Assembly: GCA_964533495.1 (NCBI GenBank)
Contig: CAZHJU010000001.1
Location: 1-64,000 of the forward strand
DNA length: 64,000 nt
Direction: 5' to 3'
Source of the DNA: Ga0077527 sp964533495
GTDB lineage: Bacteria; Pseudomonadota; Gammaproteobacteria; Burkholderiales; SG8-41
Made by a program: the position numbers and the translations under genes. The notes under the pieces are model-generated. The model was given only the letters and a program-made list of their open reading frames with translations. It searched no databases and was not told where the DNA came from. How positions within the stretch are numbered: the stretch's first letter is position 1; each line of letters begins with the position of its first letter. Shown in pieces: positions 8,508 through 18,026 of the stretch.

Positions 8508-9605
8508 TCAGGAATGAAACCGGCCGGCCTGCCTCGCAAAGCGGGCGTATGCCTCCGGGTCGATGCCGGCGGCAGCCGACGGGGCAACCTCGTACGACAG
8601 GGCTTCCAGGGTGTTTTCGATTTCCGCGCGCCCGATGTTGCGAACGATGAATACCAGCCTGGAGCCGCGGTCTTCGTCGGGCCAGGCATCCAGTGTCACG
8701 GGTTCGTGGACGATGCTCTGCACGGCATGGATGACCACGGGCCGTCCCTCCACATTCAGAATGCCCTTGATCCGCAACAGATCCATGCCCTTGAAGCGGG
8801 AAAGCAGATCCATCCACAGCTGCAGCCCCGTCCAGTTGACCGGCCGGTCATGGCGCAGGCTGAAGGTGTTCACGCCTGCCGTATGATCGGCGGCTTCACG
8901 GCGCCGGCTGGACACGCCGCGCCCGGCAAGGGCGTCATTGCCCAGCCAGCGGCGCACTTCGCGCAAACCCCGCCGGGTTTCCCCATGCGCAAACAACTGT
9001 CCCGCGCCGGTCTGCCCATGCACCGCCGCGATGATTTCGGCGCCCGGGTTGATGCCGCGCAGCCGCTCGCGCAGCGAGCCGATCGTGTCGGCTGTCGCCA
9101 GATCGGTTTTCGACAGGATCAGCTGATCCGCGATCACGGCCTGTTTCACGGCCTCGGGAAACGATTCCAGCTGCCCGCCCCCGTTGACCCCGTCGACCAG
9201 CGTGATGATCCGGTCCAGCACGAAACGCGGCGCGAGATTCTCGTCGGCGACGACGGTCTGCATGATCGAGACGGGATCCGCGAGCCCGGACGTCTCGACG
9301 ATCACCCGGTCAAACGGCGGGACCCGGCCGGATCGCCATTTTTCGTGGGCGTCGGTCAGCGTCTCCACGAGATCGCCGCGATTGGAGCAGCACAGGCAGC
9401 CGTTTTCCAGCAGCCGCATGTTTTCGACGGGCGCGGTGACCAGCAGGTGATCCAGCCCCATTTCCCCGAACTCGTTGATCACGACCAGGCTGCGCGCCAG
9501 CGCGGGATCGGTCAGCAGGCGATTGAGAAAGGTGGTTTTACCGCTGCCGAGAAAACCGGTGATCACGCACACCGGCAGCCGGGAATCCGGAGCGCGCTCA
9601 GACAT
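8508..9605 (-). CDS. CobW/COG0523-family GTP-binding protein
   Basis: G3E-class P-loop GTPase of the kind that helps deliver metal ions or cofactors to enzymes. It has the Walker A motif GFLGSGKTT, the VINEFGEMGLDH switch region, the hallmark CxCC site in NGCLCC, and the C-terminal CobW domain (about residues 255-365). The ATG at 9605 gives 365 residues; an in-frame TTG at 9623 overlaps the upstream stop and is less likely. It sits at the end of a minus-strand pair with a Bug receptor, which does not explain its metal. Zinc or cobalt homologues cannot be told apart here. Confidence 0.85.
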   Translation of the reverse strand: MSERAPDSRLPVCVITGFLGSGKTTFLNRLLTDPALARSLVVINEFGEMGLDHLLVTAPVENMRLLENGCLCCSNRGDLVETLTDAHEKWRSGRVPPFDRVIVETSGLADPVSIMQTVVADENLAPRFVLDRIITLVDGVNGGGQLESFPEAVKQAVIADQLILSKTDLATADTIGSLRERLRGINPGAEIIAAVHGQTGAGQLFAHGETRRGLREVRRWLGNDALAGRGVSSRRREAADHTAGVNTFSLRHDRPVNWTGLQLWMDLLSRFKGMDLLRIKGILNVEGRPVVIHAVQSIVHEPVTLDAWPDEDRGSRLVFIVRNIGRAEIENTLEALSYEVAPSAAAGIDPEAYARFARQAGRFHS

Positions 9606-9619
9606 GCGCCGGATCCGGT

Positions 9620-10612
9620 TCAATCAAGGCGGATTCCGGCATCCCGGGCGACTTTCGACCATTTCGCCAGCTCGGCCCTGACGAATCCGGACATCTCTTC
9701 CGGCGTTCCGGCAAGCGGCGACAGTCCGCTGGCGGCGAGGCTTTTCCGGGTGTCGGGCAGCGCCAGTTGCGCGACCACCACCTTATTCAGGGTGGAAATC
9801 ACCGCTTTCGGCGTCGCCGCGGGCGCCATCAGCCCGTACCAGGTGACGACCTCGAAACCCGGAACGGTTTCCGCGACCGTCGGAATGTCCGGCATCTCCG
9901 GTACGCGGGCCGCCGTTGTCACGGCGATCGCCTTCACCTTGCGCGATTTCACATGCGGCAGCGCCAGCGGCATTGCCGGGATCATGCCCGCGACTTCGCC
10001 GGCCATCACTGCGGTAATGGCCGGGGGCCCGCCCTTGTACGGAACATGCGCCACGTTCAGGCCGCCCGCCATGGATTTGAACAGTTCGATCGCCAGGTGC
10101 TGCGAACTGCCGTTTCCGGGAGATGCGAAATTCAGCTGCCCGGGCCTGGCTTTCAGCAGCGAGATCAGTTCGCCCACCGAGGCGGCCGCCACCGACGGGT
10201 GCACGACAAACAGATTGGCCGTCAGCCCGGTCATCGACACCGGCGCAAAATCCCTGATCGGGTCATAAGGCAGCTTGCGGTACAGCGCCGGATTCACGCC
10301 ATGCGTGGAAATGCTGGCAAGAAACAGAGTATGGCCATCAGGCGTCGCCTTGGCTGCCAGTTCCGTGCCCAGCAATCCGCCCGCGCCGGCCCGATTGTCG
10401 ACGACGACCTGCTGCCCGACGGCATCGGAAATCTTCTGCCCGATGATCCGCCCCATGATGTCGGTGGCGCTGCCCGCGCCCTGCGCGATGATCAGCCGGA
10501 CCGGCTTGTTCGGGTAACCCTGGGCGGTTGCAGTGGAAACACCGGTCGCCAGCAGGACCGGCAAGACCGAAACCAGTACAGCGTGAATACTCCGTGCGAC
10601 AAATCCCGGCAT
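9620..10612 (-). CDS. Bug/TctC-type periplasmic solute receptor
   Basis: Periplasmic receptor of the tripartite tricarboxylate transporter family, which usually binds small carboxylates. The start at 10612 follows GGAGGAGACA and gives a clear signal peptide ending near TATAQG, then the standard YPNKPVRLI opening. VVVDNRAGAGGLLG, HVPYKGGPPAI and the PDIPTVAE region are all present, for about 330 residues. It is divergent from an amidohydrolase gene, with a perfect 16-bp palindrome between them, so the two may be controlled together and handle one substrate. The transporter's membrane subunits are not in the window. Confidence 0.88.
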   Translation of the reverse strand: MPGFVARSIHAVLVSVLPVLLATGVSTATAQGYPNKPVRLIIAQGAGSATDIMGRIIGQKISDAVGQQVVVDNRAGAGGLLGTELAAKATPDGHTLFLASISTHGVNPALYRKLPYDPIRDFAPVSMTGLTANLFVVHPSVAAASVGELISLLKARPGQLNFASPGNGSSQHLAIELFKSMAGGLNVAHVPYKGGPPAITAVMAGEVAGMIPAMPLALPHVKSRKVKAIAVTTAARVPEMPDIPTVAETVPGFEVVTWYGLMAPAATPKAVISTLNKVVVAQLALPDTRKSLAASGLSPLAGTPEEMSGFVRAELAKWSKVARDAGIRLD

Positions 10613-10669
10613 TGTCTCCTCCATCGTAAACATTGACAGTCACTTCTTTTTTGACTAGGGTAGCAATAC

Positions 10670-10685
10670 TTGCAAGCGCTTGCAA
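10670..10685. promoter_or_regulatory. Perfect 16-bp palindrome, probable operator
   Basis: TTGCAAGCGCTTGCAA, a perfect palindrome with a central CG, lies between the divergent Bug receptor and amidohydrolase genes. Its form resembles LacI/GalR-family operators. No such regulator gene is in the window. Confidence 0.6.
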
Positions 10686-10717
10686 TAAATAATATAACCT
10701 GTTGAAAGGAATGATAA

Positions 10718-12070
10718 ATGTCGAAAAATGGAGGGGGCAAGATAGCGGCTGCGGAGCCAGTCACCGTGGTCAAGGGCGGCCTGCTGATCGACGGCAATGG
10801 CGGCAACCCCCTGAAAAATCCGGTAATCGTGATCCAGGGCAAGCGCATCAAGGAGATCGGCGTCGCGGGCAAAGTGAAGATCCCGAAGGGCGCGCAAATC
10901 GTCGATGCCGGCAAGCTGACGCTGATGCCGGGACTGTTCGACTGCCACGTCCACATCGCCGCCTACAACACCGTATCGTTCGCGAGCTACCGCATCGCGA
11001 TGTTCGAAATCAGCGGGCAATTGCAGTCGTTCTACACGCTGTATCACGCCCAGCTCTGTTTCGAGATGGGCTTCACCACGCTGCGCGACATGGGGCGCAA
11101 CAATGCCCGCGCCAACTTCGCGCCGGAACTCTGCGCGGTCAGGGATGCCATCAACAACGGCATCGTGCCGGGGCCGCGGCTCTACGTGTCGGGCAGGATC
11201 ATGACCACGTCCTCGCACCACGACCTCAACCTGCCGCGCGCGGCCTACCGCCATCCCGGTTATACCGCGGACGGCCCCTGGAACATCCGCACCGCGGTCC
11301 GCGAGCACCTGCGCACCGGCGTCGACATCATCAAGACCTGCGTGACCGGCGGCGCCTCGGCCGACGAGGAAGGCGACACCCGCAACCTGACGCAGGAGGA
11401 ACTGGACGCCGCGGTGGACGAGGCCCACGGCTTCCACAAGCCCTGCGCGGCGCACTGCTGGACGCCGCTGTCGCACCGCATGTGCGTCGCTTCCGGCATG
11501 GACACCATCGAGCACATGGTCTACACCGACGACGAGTCGACGCGCATGGTGGTGGACGCCGGCATTCCGGTCACGCCGACGCTGCTGCACCGGACCGATC
11601 GCGCGATCGAGGTGCGCAAGAAAATGGGCTCGCCGAACAACGTCCTGAAGAAAATGAAGGACGTGCAGCCCGTTTGCTACGAGTCGTTCAAGCGCATGCA
11701 CCAGGCCGGCGTGAAGATTTTCATGGGCACGGACATCCAGTTCGACCCGGAAATGGGCAGCAACGCCGCGGAGCTGGAGCTGTACGTGCAGCTCGGCATG
11801 TCGCCGATGGAGGCGATACAGACCGCGACCAGGAATGCGGCGGAAGCGATGAAGCTCGACAAGGACCTGGGCACGCTGGAAGCGGGCAAGTTCGCGGACA
11901 TCATCGCTGTGAACGGCAACCCGCTGAACAACATCGCGGTGCTGCAGAAGAAGGACAACATCCGGCTGGTGATGAAGGAAGGCAGGGCCTACGTCGACAA
12001 GCTCTCCGACAAGCCGCTGTACGTGGTCCATCCGCAGCCCGGCAAGATCAAAGTCGCCGACCAGTCCTAG
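10718..12070 (+). CDS. Metal-dependent amidohydrolase (imidazolonepropionase-like)
   Basis: Cytoplasmic hydrolase of the amidohydrolase superfamily, 450 residues, likely acting on a cyclic amide or amide-like substrate. The N-terminal strand domain leads to LMPGLFDCHVHIA with the metal-binding His77 and His79. Further conserved segments are CAAHCWTP, TIEHMVYTDDES and GTDIQFDP, supplying the later His and Asp ligands. The start has AAGGA seven bases upstream. It ends with a 4-bp tail-to-tail overlap with the polymerase IV gene. The divergent Bug receptor and the shared palindrome suggest uptake and hydrolysis of one compound. The exact substrate is not deducible. Confidence 0.85.
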   Translation: MSKNGGGKIAAAEPVTVVKGGLLIDGNGGNPLKNPVIVIQGKRIKEIGVAGKVKIPKGAQIVDAGKLTLMPGLFDCHVHIAAYNTVSFASYRIAMFEISGQLQSFYTLYHAQLCFEMGFTTLRDMGRNNARANFAPELCAVRDAINNGIVPGPRLYVSGRIMTTSSHHDLNLPRAAYRHPGYTADGPWNIRTAVREHLRTGVDIIKTCVTGGASADEEGDTRNLTQEELDAAVDEAHGFHKPCAAHCWTPLSHRMCVASGMDTIEHMVYTDDESTRMVVDAGIPVTPTLLHRTDRAIEVRKKMGSPNNVLKKMKDVQPVCYESFKRMHQAGVKIFMGTDIQFDPEMGSNAAELELYVQLGMSPMEAIQTATRNAAEAMKLDKDLGTLEAGKFADIIAVNGNPLNNIAVLQKKDNIRLVMKEGRAYVDKLSDKPLYVVHPQPGKIKVADQS

Positions 12071-13236
12071 GCATCGAACAATGAAGGTGCCGGGGCGTCG
12101 ACGACGGCCCCCGGCCGCGACAGCGTTCCCACCCGCACCCCGAGCAGCCGGATGCGCCGGTCCAACGGCACGCGCTTCAGGCATTCGCCGGCGGCGCGGC
12201 GGATCGTGTTCGCATCCTGCGTCGGGACGTCGATCGTCAGGTCGCGCGTCACGGTGTGGAAATTGTCGTAGCGGATCTTCAGGCCGATGGTCTTGCCGGC
12301 GTAGCCCTTGCGCTGCAGGTCGCCGGCGACGCGCACGCAGAGGTCGGTGAAAATCCGCGACAGCCGCGGCCGGTCGCGCACCGGATGCAGATCGTCCTCG
12401 AAGGTGGTCTCGCGGCTGATCGACTTCGGCTCGCTCCAGGTCACCACCGGCCGCTCGTCCTCGCCCTGCGCCGCGCGGTGCATCCACGTGCCGTGGCTGC
12501 GGCCGAAGTGTTCGATGAGCCACGCCACGTCCTGCCGCGCGAGTTCACCGATGGTGCGTATGCCGAGCCGTTCCAGCTTCGCGTTCGCCTTCGGGCCGAT
12601 GCCGTTGATCTTGCGCACCGCCAGCGGCCACACCGCGCCGCGGATGTCGTCGGGGCGGATCACGCTGACGCCGCCGGGCTTGTTGAATTCGGAGGCGATT
12701 TTCGACAGCAGCTTGTTCGGCGTGATGCCGATCGAGCACGACAGCCCGGTCGCCTCGCGCACCGCGCGCTGGATGTCGAGCGCGACGGCGCGAGCCCGCG
12801 CCCAGGGATCCGGCGCGCCCTCGGCGGCGCTGGCCGCGACCGCCTCGGTCAGGTCGATGTAGATCTCGTCGATGCCGCGGTCTTCCACCTGCGGCGCGAT
12901 CGCGCGCACCGCGTCCTTGAACATCCGCGAATATTTCCGGTAGGCATCGAAGTCCGCCGGCAGCAGCACCGCGTCCGGCGCCAGTTTCGCCGCCTTCATC
13001 AGACCCATCGCCGAGAACACGCCCAGCGCGCGCGCCTCGTAGGTCGACGTCGTCGCCACGCCGCGGCCGGTGTAGCCCCGCAACGTCCTGAACGTTCCGT
13101 CGTCCGTGTCGTCCTGCGCGGCGCGCCGGCGGCCGCCGACCACCACCGGACGGCCGCGCAGTTGCGGGTAGCGCAGCAGTTCGACCGATGCGTAGAACGC
13201 ATCCATGTCGAGGTGGGCGATGTACCGCGGCGTCAT
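12067..13236 (-). CDS. dinB: DNA polymerase IV (Y-family, DinB)
   Basis: Error-prone translesion polymerase. The 389 residues contain the Y-family catalytic aspartates in HLDMDAFYASVE near the start and RGIDEIYIDLTEA near residue 130, the helix-hairpin-helix region INGIGPKANAKLERLGI, and the little-finger domain after about residue 250. It has an insertion RRRAAQDDTDDGTFRTLRGY between the first motif and the YEAR segment, where E. coli DinB is shorter. It ends in Ser-Leu-Phe-Asp-Ala, close to a beta-clamp-binding type tail. It lies between a convergent amidohydrolase and metR and belongs to neither. Confidence 0.92.
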   Translation of the reverse strand: MTPRYIAHLDMDAFYASVELLRYPQLRGRPVVVGGRRRAAQDDTDDGTFRTLRGYTGRGVATTSTYEARALGVFSAMGLMKAAKLAPDAVLLPADFDAYRKYSRMFKDAVRAIAPQVEDRGIDEIYIDLTEAVAASAAEGAPDPWARARAVALDIQRAVREATGLSCSIGITPNKLLSKIASEFNKPGGVSVIRPDDIRGAVWPLAVRKINGIGPKANAKLERLGIRTIGELARQDVAWLIEHFGRSHGTWMHRAAQGEDERPVVTWSEPKSISRETTFEDDLHPVRDRPRLSRIFTDLCVRVAGDLQRKGYAGKTIGLKIRYDNFHTVTRDLTIDVPTQDANTIRRAAGECLKRVPLDRRIRLLGVRVGTLSRPGAVVDAPAPSLFDA

Positions 13237-13245
13237 CGGGGCCGT

Positions 13246-14157
13246 CTAGAGCAGCTCGATGCCCGGCAGTCCGGCGGCACATTTGGCGCGGATGATCTCC
13301 ACGAATTCGGCGACGTAGGGCCGGCCGGCGAGCGAACGCGGCACGACGGCATGGAGATCGCTCCACAGCCCTTTCGCGCCGATGCGCCGCGCGATCACGT
13401 AGTCGAGATCGACGTAGTTGCGCACGCCCCAGTTCGGCAGGGCCGCGATGCCGCGGCGGCTGGCGACCAGTTGCAGGATCGCGACGGTCAGCTCCGACGT
13501 GCGGCGTTCCAGGCGGATGCCCGCCGGCTTCAGCACCTGGCGGACCAGGTCGATGCGGTCTTCGGGCACCGGATAGGTGATCAGCGTCTCGCCCTTCAGG
13601 TCGGCCGCCTCGAGACGCCGCTTCCCCCGCAGGCGATGCTCCAGCGGCAGCACGACGAGGATTTCGAAACGGAACAGCGGCAGCGCCACGTAGTCGCGTC
13701 CGCGCGGCTGCTGCGACCCGATGACCAGTTCGGCCCGCCCGCTTTTCAGCAGCTCGAGCGGATCGCTGTGGAAACCCGCGAGCAGGTCCACCTCGACCTC
13801 GGGCCAGCGCCCGCGGAACTCGTCCATCACCGGCATCAACCAGTCGAAGCAGGTATGGCATTCGAGCGCGATGCGCAGGTCGCCCCGGGTGTCTCCCCGC
13901 AGCCGCGCGAGATCGCGTTCGGCATCGGCGACCGCCGCCAGCGTCCCGCGCGCGAGCTGCAGCAGGCGCTGTCCCGCCGGCGTGAAGCGCAGGCCGGCGC
14001 CGGTGCGCTGGAACAGCGACACGCCGTAATGCGCCTCCAGCGCGCGCATCTGGTGCGACAGCGCGCCCTGGGTCAGGTGCACGCGGCCGGCGGCCTGGAC
14101 CAGTTTTCCGGTGTCGGCGATCGCGGCCAGCGAACGCAGGTGGCGCAGTTCAAGCAT
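13246..14157 (-). CDS. metR: LysR-family transcriptional regulator, MetR-like
   Basis: 303-residue LysR regulator with an N-terminal winged helix (MLELRHLRSLAAIADTGKLVQAA, then LTQGALSHQMRALE) and a substrate-binding domain. It is divergent from metE across about 110 bp. That is the classic arrangement of MetR, which binds homocysteine and activates methionine synthesis. CHTCFDWLMPVMDEFR and the PVPEDRIDL segment also resemble MetR. The name rests on this context plus similarity by eye. Confidence 0.82.
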   Translation of the reverse strand: MLELRHLRSLAAIADTGKLVQAAGRVHLTQGALSHQMRALEAHYGVSLFQRTGAGLRFTPAGQRLLQLARGTLAAVADAERDLARLRGDTRGDLRIALECHTCFDWLMPVMDEFRGRWPEVEVDLLAGFHSDPLELLKSGRAELVIGSQQPRGRDYVALPLFRFEILVVLPLEHRLRGKRRLEAADLKGETLITYPVPEDRIDLVRQVLKPAGIRLERRTSELTVAILQLVASRRGIAALPNWGVRNYVDLDYVIARRIGAKGLWSDLHAVVPRSLAGRPYVAEFVEIIRAKCAAGLPGIELL

Positions 14158-14267
14158 CGGACACCAATATTAATTTCATTCAATTCATTCTGAAAATTTA
14201 TCGTTTGATTCTACGCCGGGCCCGCCGAATACTCCACGCCTCCTTCACCCACCGAGGCCGTTCCCCC
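14158..14267. promoter_or_regulatory. metR-metE divergent promoter region
   Basis: AT-rich spacer between the divergent genes. TTCATTCTGAA at 14184-14194 and repeated TTCA/TGAA half-sites resemble the TGAA-n-TTCA pattern bound by MetR. No exact consensus copy is seen, so the site is tentative. Confidence 0.4.
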
Positions 14268-16568
14268 ATGCCCACCACCATCCATATTCCCGGATACCCC
14301 CGCATCGGCGCGCGGCGGGAACTCAAGTTCGCGCTCGAAGCCTGCTGGCGCGGCGAAACCGGCGACGCGGACCTGCTCCGCGCCGGATCGGCGCTGCGCG
14401 CGACGCACTGGCGCCGGCAGCGCGAAGCGGGGTTGTCGCTGGTCACCGCCGGCGATTTTTCGTTCTACGACCCGATGCTCGACACGCTGGCGCTGCTGGG
14501 CTGTCCGCCGCCGCGTTTCGGCTTCGACCCTCAACGATTGACGCTGCGGCAGTATTTCGAACTGGCGCGCGGCAATGCCGGCCAGCCCGCGCTGGAAATG
14601 ACCAAGTGGTTCGACACCAACTATCACTACCTGGTCCCCGAACTGTCGGCGCAGACGCGGTTCGACGGCGGTCCCGACTGGTACTTCGAGCACATCGCCG
14701 AGGCGCTGGCGGCCGGACATCCGGTGAAGCCGGTGCTGATCGGTCCGGTCACCTTCCTGCGCCTTGCCAAGGGTAACGATGGCTTCGACCGCCTGGATCT
14801 GCTGGAACCGCTGGCCCGCGCCTATGCGCGCATCCTCGGCCGGCTGCGCGGCCTGGGCATCGGCTGGGTGCAGATCGACGAACCCGCGCTGTGCCTCGAA
14901 CTCGAACCGGCATGGCTCGACGCCTTCGACCGCGCCTACCCGATCCTCGCCGCCGACGCGCCGGCCCTGCTGCTCGCCACCTATTTCGACGCCGCCGACG
15001 AACACGCCGACCGCGTCCTGCGCCTGCCGGTACGGGGCGTCCACATCGACCTGGTGCGCGCGCCGCAGCAGCTGGCGGCATGGCAGGCCCGGCTGCCGGC
15101 GGATCGCGTGCTGTCGGCCGGCATCGTCGACGGCCGCAACATCTGGCGCACCGACCTGCGCCGCGCGCTGGATCTGCTGCAACCCGCGCACGACGCGCTC
15201 GGCGACCGGCTGTGGATCGCCTCGTCCTGTTCGCTACAGCACGTCCCGGTGTCGCTGTCCGGCGAGCAGCGCCTCGACCCGGAAGTGCGGCCATGGCTGG
15301 CCTTCGCCGACGAAAAACTCGATGAATTGCGGGTGCTGGGCAAGGCGCTGGACGGCGGCGCCGCGAGCGTGCGGACGGAACTGGAGGCCGCGGACGCCGC
15401 GCTGGCATCGCGGCGCGCCAGCCGGCGCGTCCTCAACGAAGCCGTTCGCGCCCAACTCGGGCGTCTGACCGCGGAGGACGAAAAACGCGCGAGCCCCCAC
15501 GCACGCCGCAGCGCGCTGCAACAAGCGCGCCTGAAACTGCCGCCGCTGCCGACCACCACCATCGGCTCGTTTCCGCAGACGCCGAAAATCCGCGGCATCC
15601 GCGCGGCATGGAAGCGCGGCGAAACCGGGGAACTGCAGTACCTCGAAGCGATGCGCGCCGAAATCCGCGAAGTCATCGCGCGCCAGGAAGCGCTGGGCAT
15701 CGACGTGCTCGTGCACGGCGAAGCCGAGCGCAACGACATGGTGGAGTTTTTCGGCGAGCAGCTCTGGGGCTTCTGCTTCACCCAGAACGGCTGGGTGCAG
15801 AGCTACGGCTCGCGCTGCGTCAAGCCGCCCGTCATCTACGGCGACGTCGCGCGCCCGGAGCCGATGACCGTGAACACCGCGCGCTACGCGCAGTCGCTGA
15901 CCGCGAAACCGGTGAAAGGCATGCTGACCGGGCCGGTGACGATCCTGCAGTGGTCCTTCGTGCGCGACGACCAGCCGCGCGAACACACGGCGCTGCAGAT
16001 CGCGCTCGCGGTGCGCGAGGAAGTCGCCGATCTCGAAAAGGCCGGCATCCGCGTGATCCAGATCGACGAGCCGGCGCTGCGCGAAGGCCTGCCGCTGAAG
16101 CGCCGCGACTGGGACGCCTACCTGGACTGGGCGGTGCGCGCATTCAGGATCGCGGCCGCGGTCGCCGCCGACGAAACGCAGATCCACACCCACATGTGTT
16201 ACGCCGAGTTCAACGACATCCTGCCGGCGATCGCGGCCATGGACGCCGACGTGATCACCATCGAAACCTCGCGCTCGAACATGGCGCTGCTGGACGGATT
16301 CGGCGAGTTCCGCTATCCGAACGACATCGGGCCCGGCGTCTACGACATCCACTCGCCGCGAATCCCGCAAGCGGAAGACATGCTGCGCCTGCTGCAAAGC
16401 GCCTGCGGCGTCATCCCGCCGCAGCGGCTGTGGATCAATCCCGACTGCGGCCTGAAAACCCGGTCGTGGTCCGAAGTCGAGCCGGCGCTGCGCAACATGG
16501 TGGCCGCGGCCCGCCGGCTGCGCGGACAACTGGCGGCGGAAGGCGGGGCCGCAGACACGGCCGCCTGA
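14268..16568 (+). CDS. metE: Cobalamin-independent methionine synthase
   Basis: Transfers a methyl group from 5-methyltetrahydropteroyl-glutamate to homocysteine, the last step of methionine synthesis. The start at 14268 gives 766 residues, the normal length. The N-terminal GYPRIGARRELKFALE and the C-terminal catalytic barrel from about residue 430 (TTTIGSFPQTPKIR) are present. The zinc-binding HTHMCYAEFNDI and the later NPDCGLKTRSW cysteine are intact. Transcribed away from metR. A 9-bp GC hairpin follows the stop. Confidence 0.95.
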   Translation: MPTTIHIPGYPRIGARRELKFALEACWRGETGDADLLRAGSALRATHWRRQREAGLSLVTAGDFSFYDPMLDTLALLGCPPPRFGFDPQRLTLRQYFELARGNAGQPALEMTKWFDTNYHYLVPELSAQTRFDGGPDWYFEHIAEALAAGHPVKPVLIGPVTFLRLAKGNDGFDRLDLLEPLARAYARILGRLRGLGIGWVQIDEPALCLELEPAWLDAFDRAYPILAADAPALLLATYFDAADEHADRVLRLPVRGVHIDLVRAPQQLAAWQARLPADRVLSAGIVDGRNIWRTDLRRALDLLQPAHDALGDRLWIASSCSLQHVPVSLSGEQRLDPEVRPWLAFADEKLDELRVLGKALDGGAASVRTELEAADAALASRRASRRVLNEAVRAQLGRLTAEDEKRASPHARRSALQQARLKLPPLPTTTIGSFPQTPKIRGIRAAWKRGETGELQYLEAMRAEIREVIARQEALGIDVLVHGEAERNDMVEFFGEQLWGFCFTQNGWVQSYGSRCVKPPVIYGDVARPEPMTVNTARYAQSLTAKPVKGMLTGPVTILQWSFVRDDQPREHTALQIALAVREEVADLEKAGIRVIQIDEPALREGLPLKRRDWDAYLDWAVRAFRIAAAVAADETQIHTHMCYAEFNDILPAIAAMDADVITIETSRSNMALLDGFGEFRYPNDIGPGVYDIHSPRIPQAEDMLRLLQSACGVIPPQRLWINPDCGLKTRSWSEVEPALRNMVAAARRLRGQLAAEGGAADTAA

Positions 16569-16585
16569 CCCGGCACGCCGGGAAA

Positions 16586-16606
16586 GGACGCGGGCGCCCC
16601 GCGTCC
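16586..16606 (+). terminator. Hairpin after metE
   Basis: Arms GGACGCGGG and CCCGCGTCC around CGC, starting 17 bp after the metE stop. There is no T-run, so termination strength is uncertain. Confidence 0.4.
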
Positions 16607-16699
16607 ACGATCCGTGCCGGCGACGGCTGCGGAGTGACACCCGCCGCGGTTCCGTGTTTAATCCTGCGTTCCGAAACCGCACGAACACAGGACCACATC

Positions 16700-17434
16700 A
16701 TGACCGAAGTCACCGCCGCCCTCCGCTCCGAATTCGCCCCGACCGGCACGCTGCGCGTGGGCCTGAACATGAGCAACTTCCTGCTCACCCGCACCGACGC
16801 CGCCACCGGCAAGCCGGCGGGCGTCGCCCACGACCTCGGCCGCGAACTCGCGCGGCGCCTCGGCTTGCCGGTCGAGTTCGTGCCGCATCCGAATCCGGGC
16901 GCGCTCGCCGACGCCGCGAACAAAAACGTGTGGGATGTCGGCTTCCTCGGCGCCGAACCGCAGCGCGCCAATGAAATCGACTTCACCGCGGCCTACGTCG
17001 AAATCGAATCGACCTACCTGGTGCCGCAAGGCTCGCCACTGAAACACGCCAATGACGTGGACCGCAAAGACGTGCGCATCATCGTCCCGGAGAAAGCGGC
17101 GTACGAACTTTACCTGTCACGCACGATCCGGAACGCGGAACTCGTCAGGGACAAGGGCGGCGACCTGTGCTTCAAACGCTTCGTCGACGAAAAATTCGAC
17201 GCGCTGGCGGGACTGAAGCCGCGCCTGATCACCGACCAGGCCAAGTTCCCGGGCTCGACGATCGTCGAAGGCAATTTCACCGCCGTGCTGCAGGCCGCGG
17301 GCGTGCCCAAGGGACGGCCCAACGCCGCGAAATACCTGGCCGCGTTCATCGAGGATGCAAAGGCAACCGGTCTGGTCGCAAAGGCCATCGCCGACAACAA
17401 GGTCGTCGGACTGACCATCTCCGCGCTGGCCTGA
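16700..17434 (+). CDS. Family 3 solute-binding-like protein lacking a signal peptide
   Basis: 244-residue protein with the fold of family 3 extracellular solute-binding proteins (polar amino-acid type). GTLRVGLNMSNFLLTR, AHDLGRELARRLGLPVEFV, WDVGFLGAEPQRANEIDFT and the YLVPQGSPL segment are all characteristic. The N-terminus (MTEVTAALRSEFAPTG) shows no signal sequence, so unless the start is wrong it stays in the cytoplasm. A reading frame continues upstream without adding a signal. No ABC permease genes are near. It could be a periplasmic protein with a misplaced start, or a cytoplasmic ligand binder. Confidence 0.75.
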   Translation: MTEVTAALRSEFAPTGTLRVGLNMSNFLLTRTDAATGKPAGVAHDLGRELARRLGLPVEFVPHPNPGALADAANKNVWDVGFLGAEPQRANEIDFTAAYVEIESTYLVPQGSPLKHANDVDRKDVRIIVPEKAAYELYLSRTIRNAELVRDKGGDLCFKRFVDEKFDALAGLKPRLITDQAKFPGSTIVEGNFTAVLQAAGVPKGRPNAAKYLAAFIEDAKATGLVAKAIADNKVVGLTISALA

Positions 17435-17621
17435 CAGGCGCGGCCGCTCGATCAGGCGGGCACAGAAAAAAGCACGGGGGAAGCGGGAACGTGAAGGGGA
17501 GGAGCTGCGGGGGTCAAATAATATGACGCCCGCAGTGTAACACCCCGCTTGCGGAAGCGTCAGCCGGCGGCGTAAAACGCTCCCAGGCCGCAATCCCTGC
17601 GGAGCCCGAAAGGAGAACGCC

Positions 17622-18026
17622 ATGAACCGCATCGTCCACCTCGCCCTGAAAGTCGACGACCTCGAGAAAACCACCAAGTTCTACGAGGAAGTCTTCGGCT
17701 TCTGGGAAGCCGAAACCCGCAAGACCCGCGACCACCTGTCGCGCCACCTGACCGACGGCGAAATCGATTTCACGCTGATCAAGTACGACGAAGGCACGCA
17801 GTCGGCCGAGTCCAAGGCCGCCGGCGAAGGCCCCTGCATCCACCACTTCGCCGTCGAAGTCGAGGACATCGAAAAAGCCACCGCGCAGGTCAAGGGCTAC
17901 GGCTGCGAAATCATCAGCGATCCCGGCGTGATCCCGGTCAAGTTCCGCGCGCCCGGCGGCACCGTCGCCGAACTGGTGCCGGTCGGCCGCTACAAGAAAC
18001 CCGAGCGTCCCGCCAACAAGGCCTGA
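17622..18026 (+). CDS. VOC (glyoxalase/dioxygenase superfamily) protein
   Basis: 134-residue vicinal-oxygen-chelate protein with two beta-alpha-beta-beta-beta units. MNRIVHLALKVDDLEKTTKFY at the start provides the first metal His, HHFAVEVEDI the second, and GGTVAELVPVG the Glu near the C-terminus. This is the glyoxalase-I-like metal pattern. GAAAGGAG lies upstream. Its stop overlaps the next gene's start by one base (TGATG), so it is translationally coupled to a methyltransferase. The reaction is not deducible. Confidence 0.85.
   Translation: MNRIVHLALKVDDLEKTTKFYEEVFGFWEAETRKTRDHLSRHLTDGEIDFTLIKYDEGTQSAESKAAGEGPCIHHFAVEVEDIEKATAQVKGYGCEIISDPGVIPVKFRAPGGTVAELVPVGRYKKPERPANKA

Noticed and set aside
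10655..12523. 622-codon minus-strand frame opposite the amidohydrolase
   Set aside because: The plus-strand gene has full catalytic motifs and a ribosome site; the opposite frame does not resemble any protein.
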